From positions 1-61,863 of the forward strand of contig JAFXJY010000028.1 in the NCBI GenBank assembly GCA_017531985.1: a stretch of 61,863 nt of DNA, read 5' to 3'. The notes beneath the pieces were generated by a model. That model was given only the letters and a program-made list of their open reading frames with translations. It was not told where the DNA came from and ran no database searches. The translations under genes and the position numbers were made by a program. This document shows positions 53,529-61,863 of this stretch, piece after piece; position 1 is the stretch's first letter; each line of letters starts with the position of its first letter. The DNA comes from Bacteroidaceae bacterium. GTDB taxonomy: Bacteria > Bacteroidota > Bacteroidia > Bacteroidales > Barnesiellaceae_A.

Positions 53529-54452
53529 ATGAACAAACAAGTAAAAGGCTACATCGCCGCGATTGTTGCTGCGGCAACATACGGTATGAATCCCTTATTT
53601 GCACTACCTCTATATCAAGGTGGCATGGATACTTTTTCGGTGTTATTTTTTCGTTATTTGGTAGCTCTTCCCATTATATGTATCATGTTGCATGTGAGAG
53701 GACGAGGCATTAACATCGGTGGTAAAAATATACTGCTATCTCTTGTCATGGGCTTACTCATGGCAACATCCTCTATTTCACTCTTTGCAAGCTACCTATA
53801 TATGGATGCCGGTATTGCCTCGACATTGCTGTTTATCTACCCGGTAATAGTGGCATTGATAATGGCTCTTTTCTTCAAGGAACGCATTACCTTGCAACTG
53901 GCATTGTGCATTATTCTCACACTGATGGGTATCGGATTGTTATATAAAGGTGGTGCCGGCGTCACTCTCGATACTACCGGCATTTTACTGGTAATGTTAT
54001 CCTCTCTTACATATGCTATACATATTGTGGCCATCAACAAGAGTAACTTACGCAATATAGCCACTCTGCAAGTTACATTCTATGTACTGCTGATAGGCAT
54101 CGTCGTATTCTTTATAGGCACCGGTTGCGGTCGTAATATCACACTCCCATCGCAATGGTGGCATTGGCTGTGTGTAATCTCACTTGCCATTTTCCCCACC
54201 GTCATTTCATTTCTATGTACAACCGTAGCCATACAGAACATCGGTTCGACCCCCACAGCCATATTGGGAGCTTTGGAACCGGTTACAGCTCTTATCTTCG
54301 GAGTAACATTGTTTGGTGAAATACTTACCACTCGCGACTTATTGGGCATTATCCTCATTATCGTTGCAGTGACAATGGTAGTAGCAGGCAGTCACATCAC
54401 CCGCCCGCTCACACACATTCGCAAGCTGTTTCCTCGCATAAAGCGACACTGA
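53529..54452 (+). CDS. EamA/DMT-family transporter
   Basis: The 307-residue protein has ten membrane helices in two EamA halves; the first half contains AATYGMNPLFALPLYQGGMD and SSISLFASYLYMDAGIASTLLFI (split as SSISLFASYL and MDAGIASTLLFI), and the second repeats it as NIGSTPTAILGALEPVTALI. It probably exports a small metabolite; substrate cannot be told. I chose MNKQVKGYIAAI; an open frame extending 38 codons upstream reads through the inverted-repeat element and is not protein-like. Lysine/arginine-rich tail ends FPRIKRH. Confidence 0.87.
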   Translation: MNKQVKGYIAAIVAAATYGMNPLFALPLYQGGMDTFSVLFFRYLVALPIICIMLHVRGRGINIGGKNILLSLVMGLLMATSSISLFASYLYMDAGIASTLLFIYPVIVALIMALFFKERITLQLALCIILTLMGIGLLYKGGAGVTLDTTGILLVMLSSLTYAIHIVAINKSNLRNIATLQVTFYVLLIGIVVFFIGTGCGRNITLPSQWWHWLCVISLAIFPTVISFLCTTVAIQNIGSTPTAILGALEPVTALIFGVTLFGEILTTRDLLGIILIIVAVTMVVAGSHITRPLTHIRKLFPRIKRH

Positions 54453-54504
54453 CCGACCAATGAATATCCTCTCTTCGCCCGGGCTATACTTAGTGGACGA
54501 CACA

Positions 54505-54532
54505 TTTGTTTCAAGAAAATTCACTACCTTTG
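54505..54532 (+). promoter_or_regulatory. Promoter of the CotH-family gene
   Basis: TACCTTTG (54525-54532) is a good -7 box 29 bases before the ATG; TTTG (54505-54508) lies 16 bases upstream, slightly close for a -33 element. Confidence 0.55.
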
Positions 54533-54561
54533 TAGCTCATTAAACTTCAACCGACTGCATC

Positions 54562-56316
54562 ATGAATATTCGTTTCAATCTGAAATCAAGCCTTCTTGGC
54601 ATGCTGTTTATTGTGTCATTACTATCACAAGCAGCCACCTTCTCCGGTACCGTACCCGTAATGTACATCAACACCGAGAACAATACTCCCATCACATCAA
54701 AGGAGGATTACCTATCGGCAACCTACTATCTCGATGCCATGAATTGTGAAGGTGTTGAATCCTTGGGTAGCATCGATGCACAACTCCCACTCGAAATACG
54801 TGGTCGCGGCAACTACACATGGAGCGGATTTGACAAAAAGCCTTATCGCATCAAGTTGGCCGATAAAACAGCCATTATGGGCATGAACAAAAGCAAACAC
54901 TTTGCATTGATGGCCAATGCCGATGATGAACTATCGGGATTAAGAAATGCCGTAGGATATGAATTATCACGCATGATAGGATTGCCTTGGACCCCGTCGG
55001 CTCGTCCTGTCGAAGTAGTGCTTAATGGAGATTATATAGGACTCTATTTCCTCACCGAGACCATTCGCGTCGACAGCGATAGAGTAGACATTATCGAACA
55101 AGCCGACGAAGAAACCGACCCTCTTGCCATCACCGGCGGCTGGCTGGTCGAGATAGACAACTACGACAGCGACCCACATGTACGCATTACAGAGGGCAAT
55201 GGCGAACGTATTATTTTCACCTATAAAACCCCCGAAATACTATCGACACAACAAGAGGAATATCTACGCACCCAAATGGAAGCCATTGATGAGGCAATAT
55301 ACAACAAAGACAAGAACTCCACCACTTGGGAGGAATACATCGACCTCGACCGACTGGCTCGTTTCTACATAGTGCAAGAAATACTCGACAATGCCGAGTC
55401 ATTTCATGGCAGTTGTTACATGCACCGCCAACAAGGAGAGCAAGAAAAGTGGATGTTCGGTCCTGTGTGGGATTTCGGAAACACCTTTCGTCGCGGTTCG
55501 GGACTTTTCATATACGAATATCCTCCCTACGGACAGACCTGGATTGCCGAAATAGCCAAGTTCCCTCGTTTCCAAGAAAAAGTCAAGGAAGTGTGGAAGG
55601 AGTTACGCGAAAACTCCTTTGACGACATATACACCTTCATCGACAACTATGTAAACCAGTACGAAGCAGCAATACAAGCCGACGACCAACGTTGGCCAGA
55701 CTATGGTAGCCAGAATGTCGCAGGAGACGGAACAACGATGAAAAACAACATCCGCACTCGTGCCACATTCTTGGTAGAGCAATGGGGAGATGCCGAGAAA
55801 GAACCCACACCGACAAGCTACACAGTATATTTTACCCCCGAAGGAACCGATTGGGAAGAAATATATGTGTACAGCTGGGACAACAACAACGGCAATGCCA
55901 CACAACTATTAGGTCGATGGCCGGGTACTCCCACAACCGCCAAGACCACCATCGAAGGTAAAGAATACTATTACATAACATTCGATCCCGGATACACTCC
56001 ACTTCAACCCATGATAATCTTCAACGACGGACATAGCGGTGTAGGCGAACACCAGACCGAAGACCTTGTTCTCGAAAACAATACCATATACAACCACAAA
56101 GGGAAAATAGGAGTTTACTCGGCATTGCACGACATTTCCGATAACAGCAACACGATAAGAATCGAACAACTTACCATTCGAGGAAACGGAGAATTGGCCA
56201 TATACAATATGCAAGGCATCCTCATCGCCTCAGGACAAAACAGCATTACAGCACCTTGTCGAGGCATATATATCATCGTTCACAACAATCGTGCATCCAC
56301 CATATACCTACACTGA
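54562..56316 (+). CDS. CotH-kinase family protein with carbohydrate-binding-like module
   Basis: The 584-residue protein has a signal peptide (MNIRFNLKSSLLGMLFIVSL...). Residues about 30-400 form a CotH-like atypical kinase domain with LPLEIRGRGNYTWSGFDKKP, YRIKLADKTAIMGMNKSKHF, LNGDYIGLYFLTETIRVDSD, LDNAESFHGSCYMHRQ and FGPVWDFGNTFRRG. A region at about 410-505 resembles starch-binding CBM26 modules (YVYSWDNNNGNATQLLGRWP, PMIIFNDGHSG). The last 60 residues look like a worn sorting domain (LAIYNMQGILIASG) but end STIYLH rather than KVVVR. CotH proteins phosphorylate secreted proteins in spores; the substrate here is unknown. Monocistronic. Confidence 0.83.
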   Translation: MNIRFNLKSSLLGMLFIVSLLSQAATFSGTVPVMYINTENNTPITSKEDYLSATYYLDAMNCEGVESLGSIDAQLPLEIRGRGNYTWSGFDKKPYRIKLADKTAIMGMNKSKHFALMANADDELSGLRNAVGYELSRMIGLPWTPSARPVEVVLNGDYIGLYFLTETIRVDSDRVDIIEQADEETDPLAITGGWLVEIDNYDSDPHVRITEGNGERIIFTYKTPEILSTQQEEYLRTQMEAIDEAIYNKDKNSTTWEEYIDLDRLARFYIVQEILDNAESFHGSCYMHRQQGEQEKWMFGPVWDFGNTFRRGSGLFIYEYPPYGQTWIAEIAKFPRFQEKVKEVWKELRENSFDDIYTFIDNYVNQYEAAIQADDQRWPDYGSQNVAGDGTTMKNNIRTRATFLVEQWGDAEKEPTPTSYTVYFTPEGTDWEEIYVYSWDNNNGNATQLLGRWPGTPTTAKTTIEGKEYYYITFDPGYTPLQPMIIFNDGHSGVGEHQTEDLVLENNTIYNHKGKIGVYSALHDISDNSNTIRIEQLTIRGNGELAIYNMQGILIASGQNSITAPCRGIYIIVHNNRASTIYLH

Positions 56317-56384
56317 TTACAACATAATATACACTAAAACAACTCGATAAATAAAAAAAACATCAAAAAAACATGCATTGTGAC

Positions 56385-56414
56385 TTGCTATTACAAAAGA
56401 AATGCTTACCTTTG
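56385..56414 (+). promoter_or_regulatory. Promoter of rpsO
   Basis: TACCTTTG (56407-56414) preceded by TTG (56385-56387) at a 19-base distance; the box is 42 bases before the ATG, leaving a leader of about 35 bases. Confidence 0.65.
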
Positions 56415-56456
56415 CATGCTCAAAATATTTAATCACATAACTAAAAACTCAAAGAA

Positions 56457-56732
56457 ATGTATTTAACATCTGAGAAAAAACAGGAAATCTTTGAGAAATA
56501 CGGAAAGTCTAATACTGATACTGGCTCACCCGAAGCACAGATTGCATTATTTTCATACCGTATTACTCATTTGACTGAACACCTTAAGTCAAATCACAAA
56601 GATTATACTACACAACGTGCTCTTAAAATGTTGGTAGGTAAGCGTCGTCGTTTGTTGGATTATCTCATCCGCACCGACATCAACCGTTACCGTGCCATCA
56701 TTGCTCAAAAAGAGCTTGGTATCCGCAAATAA
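56457..56732 (+). CDS. rpsO: 30S ribosomal protein S15
   Basis: S15 binds the central domain of 16S rRNA and bridge B4. The 91-residue product begins MYLTSEKKQEIFEKYGKSNT, has the signature DTGSPEAQIALFSYRITHLT and EHLKSNHKDYTTQRALKMLV, followed by GKRRRLLDYLIRTD. It is normal in length and stands alone, as often in Bacteroidota where pnp is not next to it. In E. coli S15 represses its own messenger; the short leader here shows no obvious pseudoknot. Confidence 0.97.
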   Translation: MYLTSEKKQEIFEKYGKSNTDTGSPEAQIALFSYRITHLTEHLKSNHKDYTTQRALKMLVGKRRRLLDYLIRTDINRYRAIIAQKELGIRK

Positions 56733-56756
56733 TGCGATACCGGTAAAGGAAAAGAA

Positions 56757-56793
56757 AAGTGTGTCATACCGATGTGTAAGACACACTTTTTTT
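56757..56793 (+). terminator. Intrinsic terminator of rpsO
   Basis: AAGTGTGTC (56757-56765) pairs with GACACACTT (56780-56788) around a 14-base loop and runs into a seven-base T tract. It starts 24 bases after the stop codon. Confidence 0.88.
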
Positions 56794-56994
56794 ATTATCA
56801 TGCCAATGATTCATTTTACGGCAGTTTAAAACATTGAAAAATGTAAACCACCCTTATCAAACAAGAAATAACTCCCTCATATTGAGCTGTTCATTAGGCA
56901 CGTCATTACACTTTTTAAGCTACACTATAAGAAAATTACACATCTTTCACTTCAAAAATCCTTGAAGTATTATGTACTTTTCACTCATTTTCCG

Positions 56995-57002
56995 TATCTT
57001 TG
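56995..57002 (+). promoter_or_regulatory. Promoter -7 box of the Crp/Fnr gene
   Basis: Perfect TATCTTTG only 22 bases before the ATG, which suggests a very short leader of about 15 bases. No clear -33 TTTG was found. Confidence 0.6.
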
Positions 57003-57024
57003 CACTTACCTGAAATAACAAGGT

Positions 57025-57600
57025 ATGGATGAATTTAAGAAAAAATTATCGTTAGAAGCACCATTCAAGCTATCCGATGAGATGATGAATGTTTTCTGTG
57101 CATCAATGGAAGAAGTAAAGCTCAAACGTTACGATCTTCTCATCAAACGTGGTGATTTTGACAATAACATATATATAGTAAAAGAGGGTATTATAAGAAG
57201 AGCCTACGAAGTAGGCGAAAAAATAATCACCCAGAGTTTTGCATCAAGTGGTTCTGTTATCATTTCATGGCATTGCTACTTCTCGGGCGAAGACTCATTC
57301 TCAATCTTCGAAGCCTGTTGCGACTCGGTAGTGATGCGTGTTACCAAAGAACGTTTCGACGAACTGATTGCCACTTCACACGAGTTCTCTCAATGGGTAT
57401 TAAGTATACTCAGTGCAACACTCTATCTCCGCGAATTTAAGGCAAAAAAGATAAGAGGCAATATCAAAGAAAAATACATCTCACTCATCAAGAACCGCCC
57501 CGAAATAATGAGAGACGTACCCTTAGGTTTTATCGCTTCCTACTTAGGCATTACGCAACAACATCTCAGCCGCATTCGCAAGGAACTTGTTAGCACCTAA
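57025..57600 (+). CDS. Crp/Fnr-family transcriptional regulator
   Basis: The 191-residue protein has an N-terminal cyclic-nucleotide-binding-like beta-roll (about 10-115; IKRGDFDNNIYIVKEGIIRR) and a C-terminal winged helix with the recognition segment IASYLGITQQHLSRIRKELV (about 167-187). The Arg-Ser phosphate-binding cassette of true Crp is not visible, so it may sense something else or nothing. No Fnr-type cysteine cluster is seen. It stands alone, upstream of a T9SS-type gene, which may or may not be a target. Confidence 0.9.
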   Translation: MDEFKKKLSLEAPFKLSDEMMNVFCASMEEVKLKRYDLLIKRGDFDNNIYIVKEGIIRRAYEVGEKIITQSFASSGSVIISWHCYFSGEDSFSIFEACCDSVVMRVTKERFDELIATSHEFSQWVLSILSATLYLREFKAKKIRGNIKEKYISLIKNRPEIMRDVPLGFIASYLGITQQHLSRIRKELVST

Positions 57601-57926
57601 TTAGTTATATAGGAGTCTTCTATATATTCGGTCGATTGATAATACATTAGTTGTCGCAATTTTTTTTGAGGGAATTTGCGTCAAGGTTTTTTATGGCATC
57701 TTCCTGCCAAGAGTTCATTCACATACCTTATTTCATTAATGACTGAATTTATAGTTCCGACAATAAAATTTCGTCTTTTTTAATAATTGATAAAAAATAC
57801 CCCTTTATTTTATATTATGTAATAAGAAGATAGTACCTAATTTTGTACCATCAGTATAGTTTATTGCTTTAAAGGAGACTCAATACCTATTTCGGCATGC
57901 AACACAATCAAAATTCAAACGCAGAT
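57601..57926. other. AT-rich spacer upstream of the large T9SS gene
   Basis: No gene. A -7 box TAATTTTG lies at 57838-57845, 82 bases before the chosen ATG at 57927. At 57609-57763 the edges (TAGGAGTCTTCTATATATT and GAATTTATAGTTCC) faintly resemble the ends of the family A elements, perhaps a decayed copy. Confidence 0.35.
57838..57845 (+). promoter_or_regulatory. Promoter -7 box of the large T9SS gene
   Basis: TAATTTTG fits TAnnTTTG. No convincing -33 element is visible at the usual distance. Confidence 0.45.
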
Positions 57927-60900
57927 ATGAGAAAGACTTTTACATTACTAATTATTACGTTAATGGCTCATATTGCATTCGCCAATGAGACCAATGTAAT
58001 ATTTTCAGCCGACTTTAATGACGGTTATACAACCGAAGGCTGGGCTACACACGATGCCAACGGTGATGGTACATCATGGAGCATAGATAACCAATTGAAC
58101 GGATATGTTTACAACGGCATGAATACATCGGAAGGAGCCAACGATTGGTTGTTTACACCTGCCTTCGAAGTCAAAGCCGACAAATGCTACATTCTGACAT
58201 ACGCTGTTGCTCAACGAGGTGCCTACGACAAGGATGTAATAACCATCAGCTACGGAAAAGAGGCTCAACCACAATCCATGAACAACACAATCATTGAAGA
58301 TGAATACAACATGCACGGTGGTATGCAGGTTCGCAGCCGTCGCCTATCTTTTCCCGAAGATGCCTCATATGTATTGGGTATAAAATTAACTTCAACCCCC
58401 GACAACGGTATAGTATCTATCAAGAACATCTCTATCGTAGAGTCTCAACCCAGCACTCCACAAGCCTCTCCGGCAATGGTTGCCAACATAGATGCTGAAA
58501 ATCAAGCCGTAAAACTGAAATGGGTGAATCCTCGCAAAGACATCGAGAACATATACATCGCCAATAAAATGGACGCTCGCGTCTATGAAGACGACATACT
58601 CATCACCACCATTGAAGGTGTTGCCCCCGGCAAAGTACAAGAATACACACTCAGCCCCACGACATTCTCGGGCAAACACAATATCTCTATCTCGTTTGTT
58701 GTCGACGGACTTGAATCGGAGAAAACAACCAAGACTGTGGACTACGACGATATAAACGGCACATTACAACCGGTCTATACATTCCCCTTGTCATCACAGT
58801 CCGACTTTGAATTATGGAAAGTATCCAACTTCGACAACGACGTATGCAAGTGGCAATATTACTCTCGCTCGGTCTATATCTCGGCCTTTGACAAGAACGT
58901 CAACGATTGGATTATCACTCCCGGATGCGAACTCGAAGCCGGCACTCGTTATGTACTGACTTACGAATTGGCCTCAGGTCGAGACTTTCCTGCATCGCTC
59001 GACGTAACAATGGGAAATCAACAGACTTCAACCTCTCAAAGCACCATCTTGGCATCATATAGAGATATGTATCAGAACGGATTTGCTTTATACGAGTCGC
59101 CCCAATTTGAGGTTGAAAGTGCCGGCACTTACTACTTCGGTTTCCACGCTTTGTTTGTAAGTAACTCACTGGATCTAAGAAATGTAACTCTAAACATCAT
59201 AAACGTTGGCGATGGCTCACAAAGCGAAGAGGAACTCGTATGGGAAGAACCTCAGGAAGAAGTTCTACCCGACAATATCAATGGAGACCTAAACTTCCAA
59301 GAACCCTACCATCAACGCCTCTCGTCGGAGTGCGTCGAGCTATATGCAGCCTATACTTACGCCGCAATAGATGAATACACATTGGCTCCACAAGGAATAT
59401 ATCACATGACGTCGAGCGAAGATGGATATGCTGTTGACTTTAAAAACCCCGATGCATCCATGCTTATATCGGGTGGTGCTGTCTATCATGACGGTAAAAT
59501 ATACTGCAACGAATATGATGCTTCGGGTAATTACCAAGAAGCGTTCCCCATCTGGAAAATATTAGATGCCAAAACTTTCGAAGTAATCTCACAAACAACA
59601 CTCAACAACAATTGCGAAAACACCACCGTTGCCATGGCTTATGATGCAACAACCGACAAAATATACGGATTGGTTAAAGACTATATCGATACATATCTCG
59701 TCGAAATAGATCCGGCCACCGGTGCAATGACACGTCTGGGCGATCGTCTCGACTATCACTATCGCTACACAACCATTGGCTGTAATATTCATGGTCAGCT
59801 ATATTGCATATATATGACCGAGGATAATATCGATGGTACACAGACACAATACTTGGCTCGAATCAACAAGTCGACCGGTGCCATAGCAACCATAGGTCAA
59901 ATAACCGGAGTGAATATGATGCCCGGTGACTTGCCTCTGAACATGAAGATGCGACAAGCATTGTTCTTCAATAACCAGACCGGAAAAATGTATTGGTACT
60001 TATGCAGTTCAAGTAGTGCATTAGGCAGCCAATATGGTGCTATATTTGAAGTAAACACGCTCAATGCCAATGCAGCACTTCAAACTTGGCGAACCGATAT
60101 TTATGCCATCAGCGGTGCATTCTTTGCCGAACCCATGATGCAAGCTCCCGGTATTATAACCGATGTAAAATACACCCCCGAGGAAGTAGGCTCGCTCAAT
60201 GGTGTCATTAATTTTACTCTACCCGATGTCACTTATTCGCTCGAACCTCTTAACGGAACTGTTGGTTACAAACTTCTCAAAGCCGACGACCGCAGCGTAT
60301 TATATACCGGCGAAGGACAACCCGGAGAGACCATCGCTATCAATCACGCAGCAGAGGAAGGTATATACGATGTACTTTTCATTGCATATAACGACAAGGG
60401 CGAAAGTGCCGAGAAAGTATATTCAATCCTTGTGGGTTATGACCTTCCCGGTCCTCCCGAAAATCTTTTGTTGACCGACGATGGCTTCACCACAACAGTT
60501 CTTACTTGGGATGCTCCCATAACCGGTATTCACAACCAAGCATACGACAAGAGCCGACTCACATACAACGTATATCGCTATCCCGATGATGCATTGATAG
60601 CTGAGGGATTGACCGAGACCCGTTTCGTAGACCATCATGGCGATGAAATGACGCTATACAAATATATCGTATTCTCTTGCAATGACGGAGAACAAACAAT
60701 GGGTCGACGCTCGAACGAAATCGTTATAGGTGCACCCCTCAGCGTACCTTACGGTGGTGTGTTTGCCGAGCCAAACGACATGTACAACTATTATACAATC
60801 CTTGATGAGAATGACGATTATTACACTTGGACCTACGATGGCTCTACCGGTGCGGCATTCTACCCTTACAACTTCCAACGCCATGCCGATGACTGGATGA

Positions 60901-61433
60901 TTTCGCCTCCTATCAAGTATTATGAAGGTGACGTGTACACACTTCAATTCTCGGCTTTCTCGCTTAGTGAAGATTATCCCGAGTCTCTCCTCGTTACCTT
61001 TGGTAGTGGAAAAAATCCCTTCTCACAATCTACAATATTGTTAGATATGCCCGAACTTCCGGCTATCGACGAAGAAGACAATGTCAATGTTTACTCAGTG
61101 GATATCACCGTTCCGCTATCGGGTGTCTACTATTATGGCTTCAAAGCCTACTCACCCGAGTGGAGTTCATATCTCTATCTTTACAACATCACCATGAAGA
61201 TGAAGAGCAACGGCTCGGTGAACGGTGTTCAATCTTACAACCGCGACTTTGATGCCTATTACTACAATGGTGGTATCTCGGTAATCAACCCCAATGCTCA
61301 CGATATTGCCATCTACAACATCAATGGTATCATGATGCATCGATCGAATGAGACTCAATACAACGTTACACTCACTCCGGGTGTGTACATGGTACGCTCA
61401 GCTCAGTCGGTAGTAAAGATTGTGGTTCGATAA
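57927..61433 (+). CDS. Large surface protein: anchor-J domains, fibronectin-like modules, T9SS tail
   Basis: The 1168-residue protein has a signal peptide (MRKTFTLLIITLMAHIAFA) and three choice-of-anchor J / cleaved-adhesin-like domains: about 20-175 (GANDWLFTPAFEVKADKCYI), about 280-430 (VNDWIITPGCELEAGTRYVL) and about 945-1095 (ADDWMISPPIKYYEGDVYTL). Between them are a beta-propeller-like region (about 450-740; TDKIYGLVKDYIDTYLVEID, TGKMYWYLCSSSSALGSQYG) and fibronectin III-like modules (ENLLLTDDGFTTTVLTWDAP). The tail (IAIYNINGIMMHRSNETQYN, ending VVKIVVR) is a T9SS type-A sorting domain. The start was placed at the signal peptide; an ATG ten codons upstream is possible. Probably adhesive or glycan-binding. 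Confidence 0.85.
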   Translation: MRKTFTLLIITLMAHIAFANETNVIFSADFNDGYTTEGWATHDANGDGTSWSIDNQLNGYVYNGMNTSEGANDWLFTPAFEVKADKCYILTYAVAQRGAYDKDVITISYGKEAQPQSMNNTIIEDEYNMHGGMQVRSRRLSFPEDASYVLGIKLTSTPDNGIVSIKNISIVESQPSTPQASPAMVANIDAENQAVKLKWVNPRKDIENIYIANKMDARVYEDDILITTIEGVAPGKVQEYTLSPTTFSGKHNISISFVVDGLESEKTTKTVDYDDINGTLQPVYTFPLSSQSDFELWKVSNFDNDVCKWQYYSRSVYISAFDKNVNDWIITPGCELEAGTRYVLTYELASGRDFPASLDVTMGNQQTSTSQSTILASYRDMYQNGFALYESPQFEVESAGTYYFGFHALFVSNSLDLRNVTLNIINVGDGSQSEEELVWEEPQEEVLPDNINGDLNFQEPYHQRLSSECVELYAAYTYAAIDEYTLAPQGIYHMTSSEDGYAVDFKNPDASMLISGGAVYHDGKIYCNEYDASGNYQEAFPIWKILDAKTFEVISQTTLNNNCENTTVAMAYDATTDKIYGLVKDYIDTYLVEIDPATGAMTRLGDRLDYHYRYTTIGCNIHGQLYCIYMTEDNIDGTQTQYLARINKSTGAIATIGQITGVNMMPGDLPLNMKMRQALFFNNQTGKMYWYLCSSSSALGSQYGAIFEVNTLNANAALQTWRTDIYAISGAFFAEPMMQAPGIITDVKYTPEEVGSLNGVINFTLPDVTYSLEPLNGTVGYKLLKADDRSVLYTGEGQPGETIAINHAAEEGIYDVLFIAYNDKGESAEKVYSILVGYDLPGPPENLLLTDDGFTTTVLTWDAPITGIHNQAYDKSRLTYNVYRYPDDALIAEGLTETRFVDHHGDEMTLYKYIVFSCNDGEQTMGRRSNEIVIGAPLSVPYGGVFAEPNDMYNYYTILDENDDYYTWTYDGSTGAAFYPYNFQRHADDWMISPPIKYYEGDVYTLQFSAFSLSEDYPESLLVTFGSGKNPFSQSTILLDMPELPAIDEEDNVNVYSVDITVPLSGVYYYGFKAYSPEWSSYLYLYNITMKMKSNGSVNGVQSYNRDFDAYYYNGGISVINPNAHDIAIYNINGIMMHRSNETQYNVTLTPGVYMVRSAQSVVKIVVR

Positions 61434-61473
61434 TATTATTGCAAACTATTTGTTCAACTAAATAATTAAACCT

Positions 61474-61863
61474 ATGAAAACATCTTTAAAGAAACTTTTA
61501 ATGTTATTCTTTGCGGTGCTAAGCTCAGCAGGAATAGCAATGGCCGGCGAACCTACGGCCTTTGAGATCTTCGAAGACTTTGACGATGCTTCGCACTTCT
61601 CACAAGGCGGAAGCGTTCCCGATGGTTGGTTGGCTACCGGTAGTGATAGCTATACTACTCCTCACCGTCAATACGCTTTGGACGGTGGCGTTTTTGCTAA
61701 CAGCGGTGATTATGTTTTGTTTTCGCAAGAACAAATCGGTGCTGAACGCAACGAAGTACTTTTCACTCCTATGATGAAACTCGCTGCCGGTAAAGAGGCT
61801 TCTATTTCATTCTTTATCTATGCCCCCGGTGGTTCTCCTGTGGCTACTTTCTATTCGTCGGTC
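61474..61863 (+). CDS. Secreted choice-of-anchor J protein (partial, C-terminus beyond window)
   Basis: The open frame runs from ATG at 61474 to the window edge (130 codons). It starts with a signal peptide (MKTSLKKLLMLFFAVLSSAG...MA) followed by an anchor-J-like N-terminus (FEIFEDFDDASHFSQGG, VPDGWLATGSD, EVLFTPMMKLAAGKEASISF). It lies 40 bases after the previous T9SS gene and probably forms an operon with it. The C-terminal part, including any sorting tail, is not in the window. Confidence 0.82.
   Translation, partial: MKTSLKKLLMLFFAVLSSAGIAMAGEPTAFEIFEDFDDASHFSQGGSVPDGWLATGSDSYTTPHRQYALDGGVFANSGDYVLFSQEQIGAERNEVLFTPMMKLAAGKEASISFFIYAPGGSPVATFYSSV

Noticed and set aside
57609..57763. Fourth family A inverted-repeat element
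   Set aside because: Only the two edges show weak similarity and the core blocks shared by the other copies are missing; noted only as a possible remnant.

Overview
The window comes from a Bacteroidota chromosome, almost certainly order Bacteroidales. The evidence is the gene order, promoters with a TAnnTTTG -7 box, few Shine-Dalgarno sequences, secreted proteins ending in type IX secretion (T9SS) sorting tails (KVVVR, KIIVR, KIVVR), and lineage-typical proteins (alternative GlmU, Omp28-like, TPR-HTH regulator). Barnesiella or a relative is a guess from the mix of gut-type enzymes and T9SS cargo. No rRNA, tRNA, CRISPR array, prophage or transposase gene was recognised.

Left third (1-15.6 kb, minus strand): one head-to-tail translation supercluster. 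From its promoter it reads rpsL-rpsG-fusA-rpsJ-rplCDWB-rpsS-rplV-rpsC-rplP-rpmC-rpsQ-rplNXE-rpsN-rpsH-rplFR-rpsE-rpmD-rplO-secY-map-infA-rpmJ-rpsM-rpsK (cut by the window edge). The str and S10-spc-alpha operons are thus joined, with no tuf after fusA. Upstream lies a full-length asparagine-synthetase-like protein that has lost both catalytic signatures.

17.5-23.8 kb (plus strand): an alternative GlmU for UDP-GlcNAc synthesis, then methyltransferase-ftsX-DUF3098-uppP-truB-queA (division, lipid carrier recycling, tRNA modification). A gene-free 1.4 kb follows, holding a 339-bp palindrome-rich unit repeated twice and a small inverted-repeat element.

25-46 kb: a membrane Ser/Thr kinase with a DUF1566-like C-terminal domain; an Omp28-like T9SS protein; a Na/Pi cotransporter; a nucleoside kinase; a Bax-inhibitor-1 protein; a U32 protein; a TPR protein paired with an outer-membrane barrel; metK behind a SAM-II-type riboswitch; a fibronectin-type T9SS protein; and a TPR-HTH regulator.

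46-61.9 kb: a transglutaminase lipoprotein, cutC, a GH29 fucosidase, typA, an EamA transporter, a CotH-family protein, rpsO, a Crp/Fnr regulator and two consecutive T9SS-type surface proteins, the last cut by the window edge.

The main cross-cutting observation is two families of about 190-bp non-coding elements with terminal inverted repeats (MITE-like), at 24979-25175, 32899-33090, 39911-40098 and 53323-53513. They sit exactly at gene boundaries: directly after stop codons, just before the metK promoter, or between a promoter and its gene.
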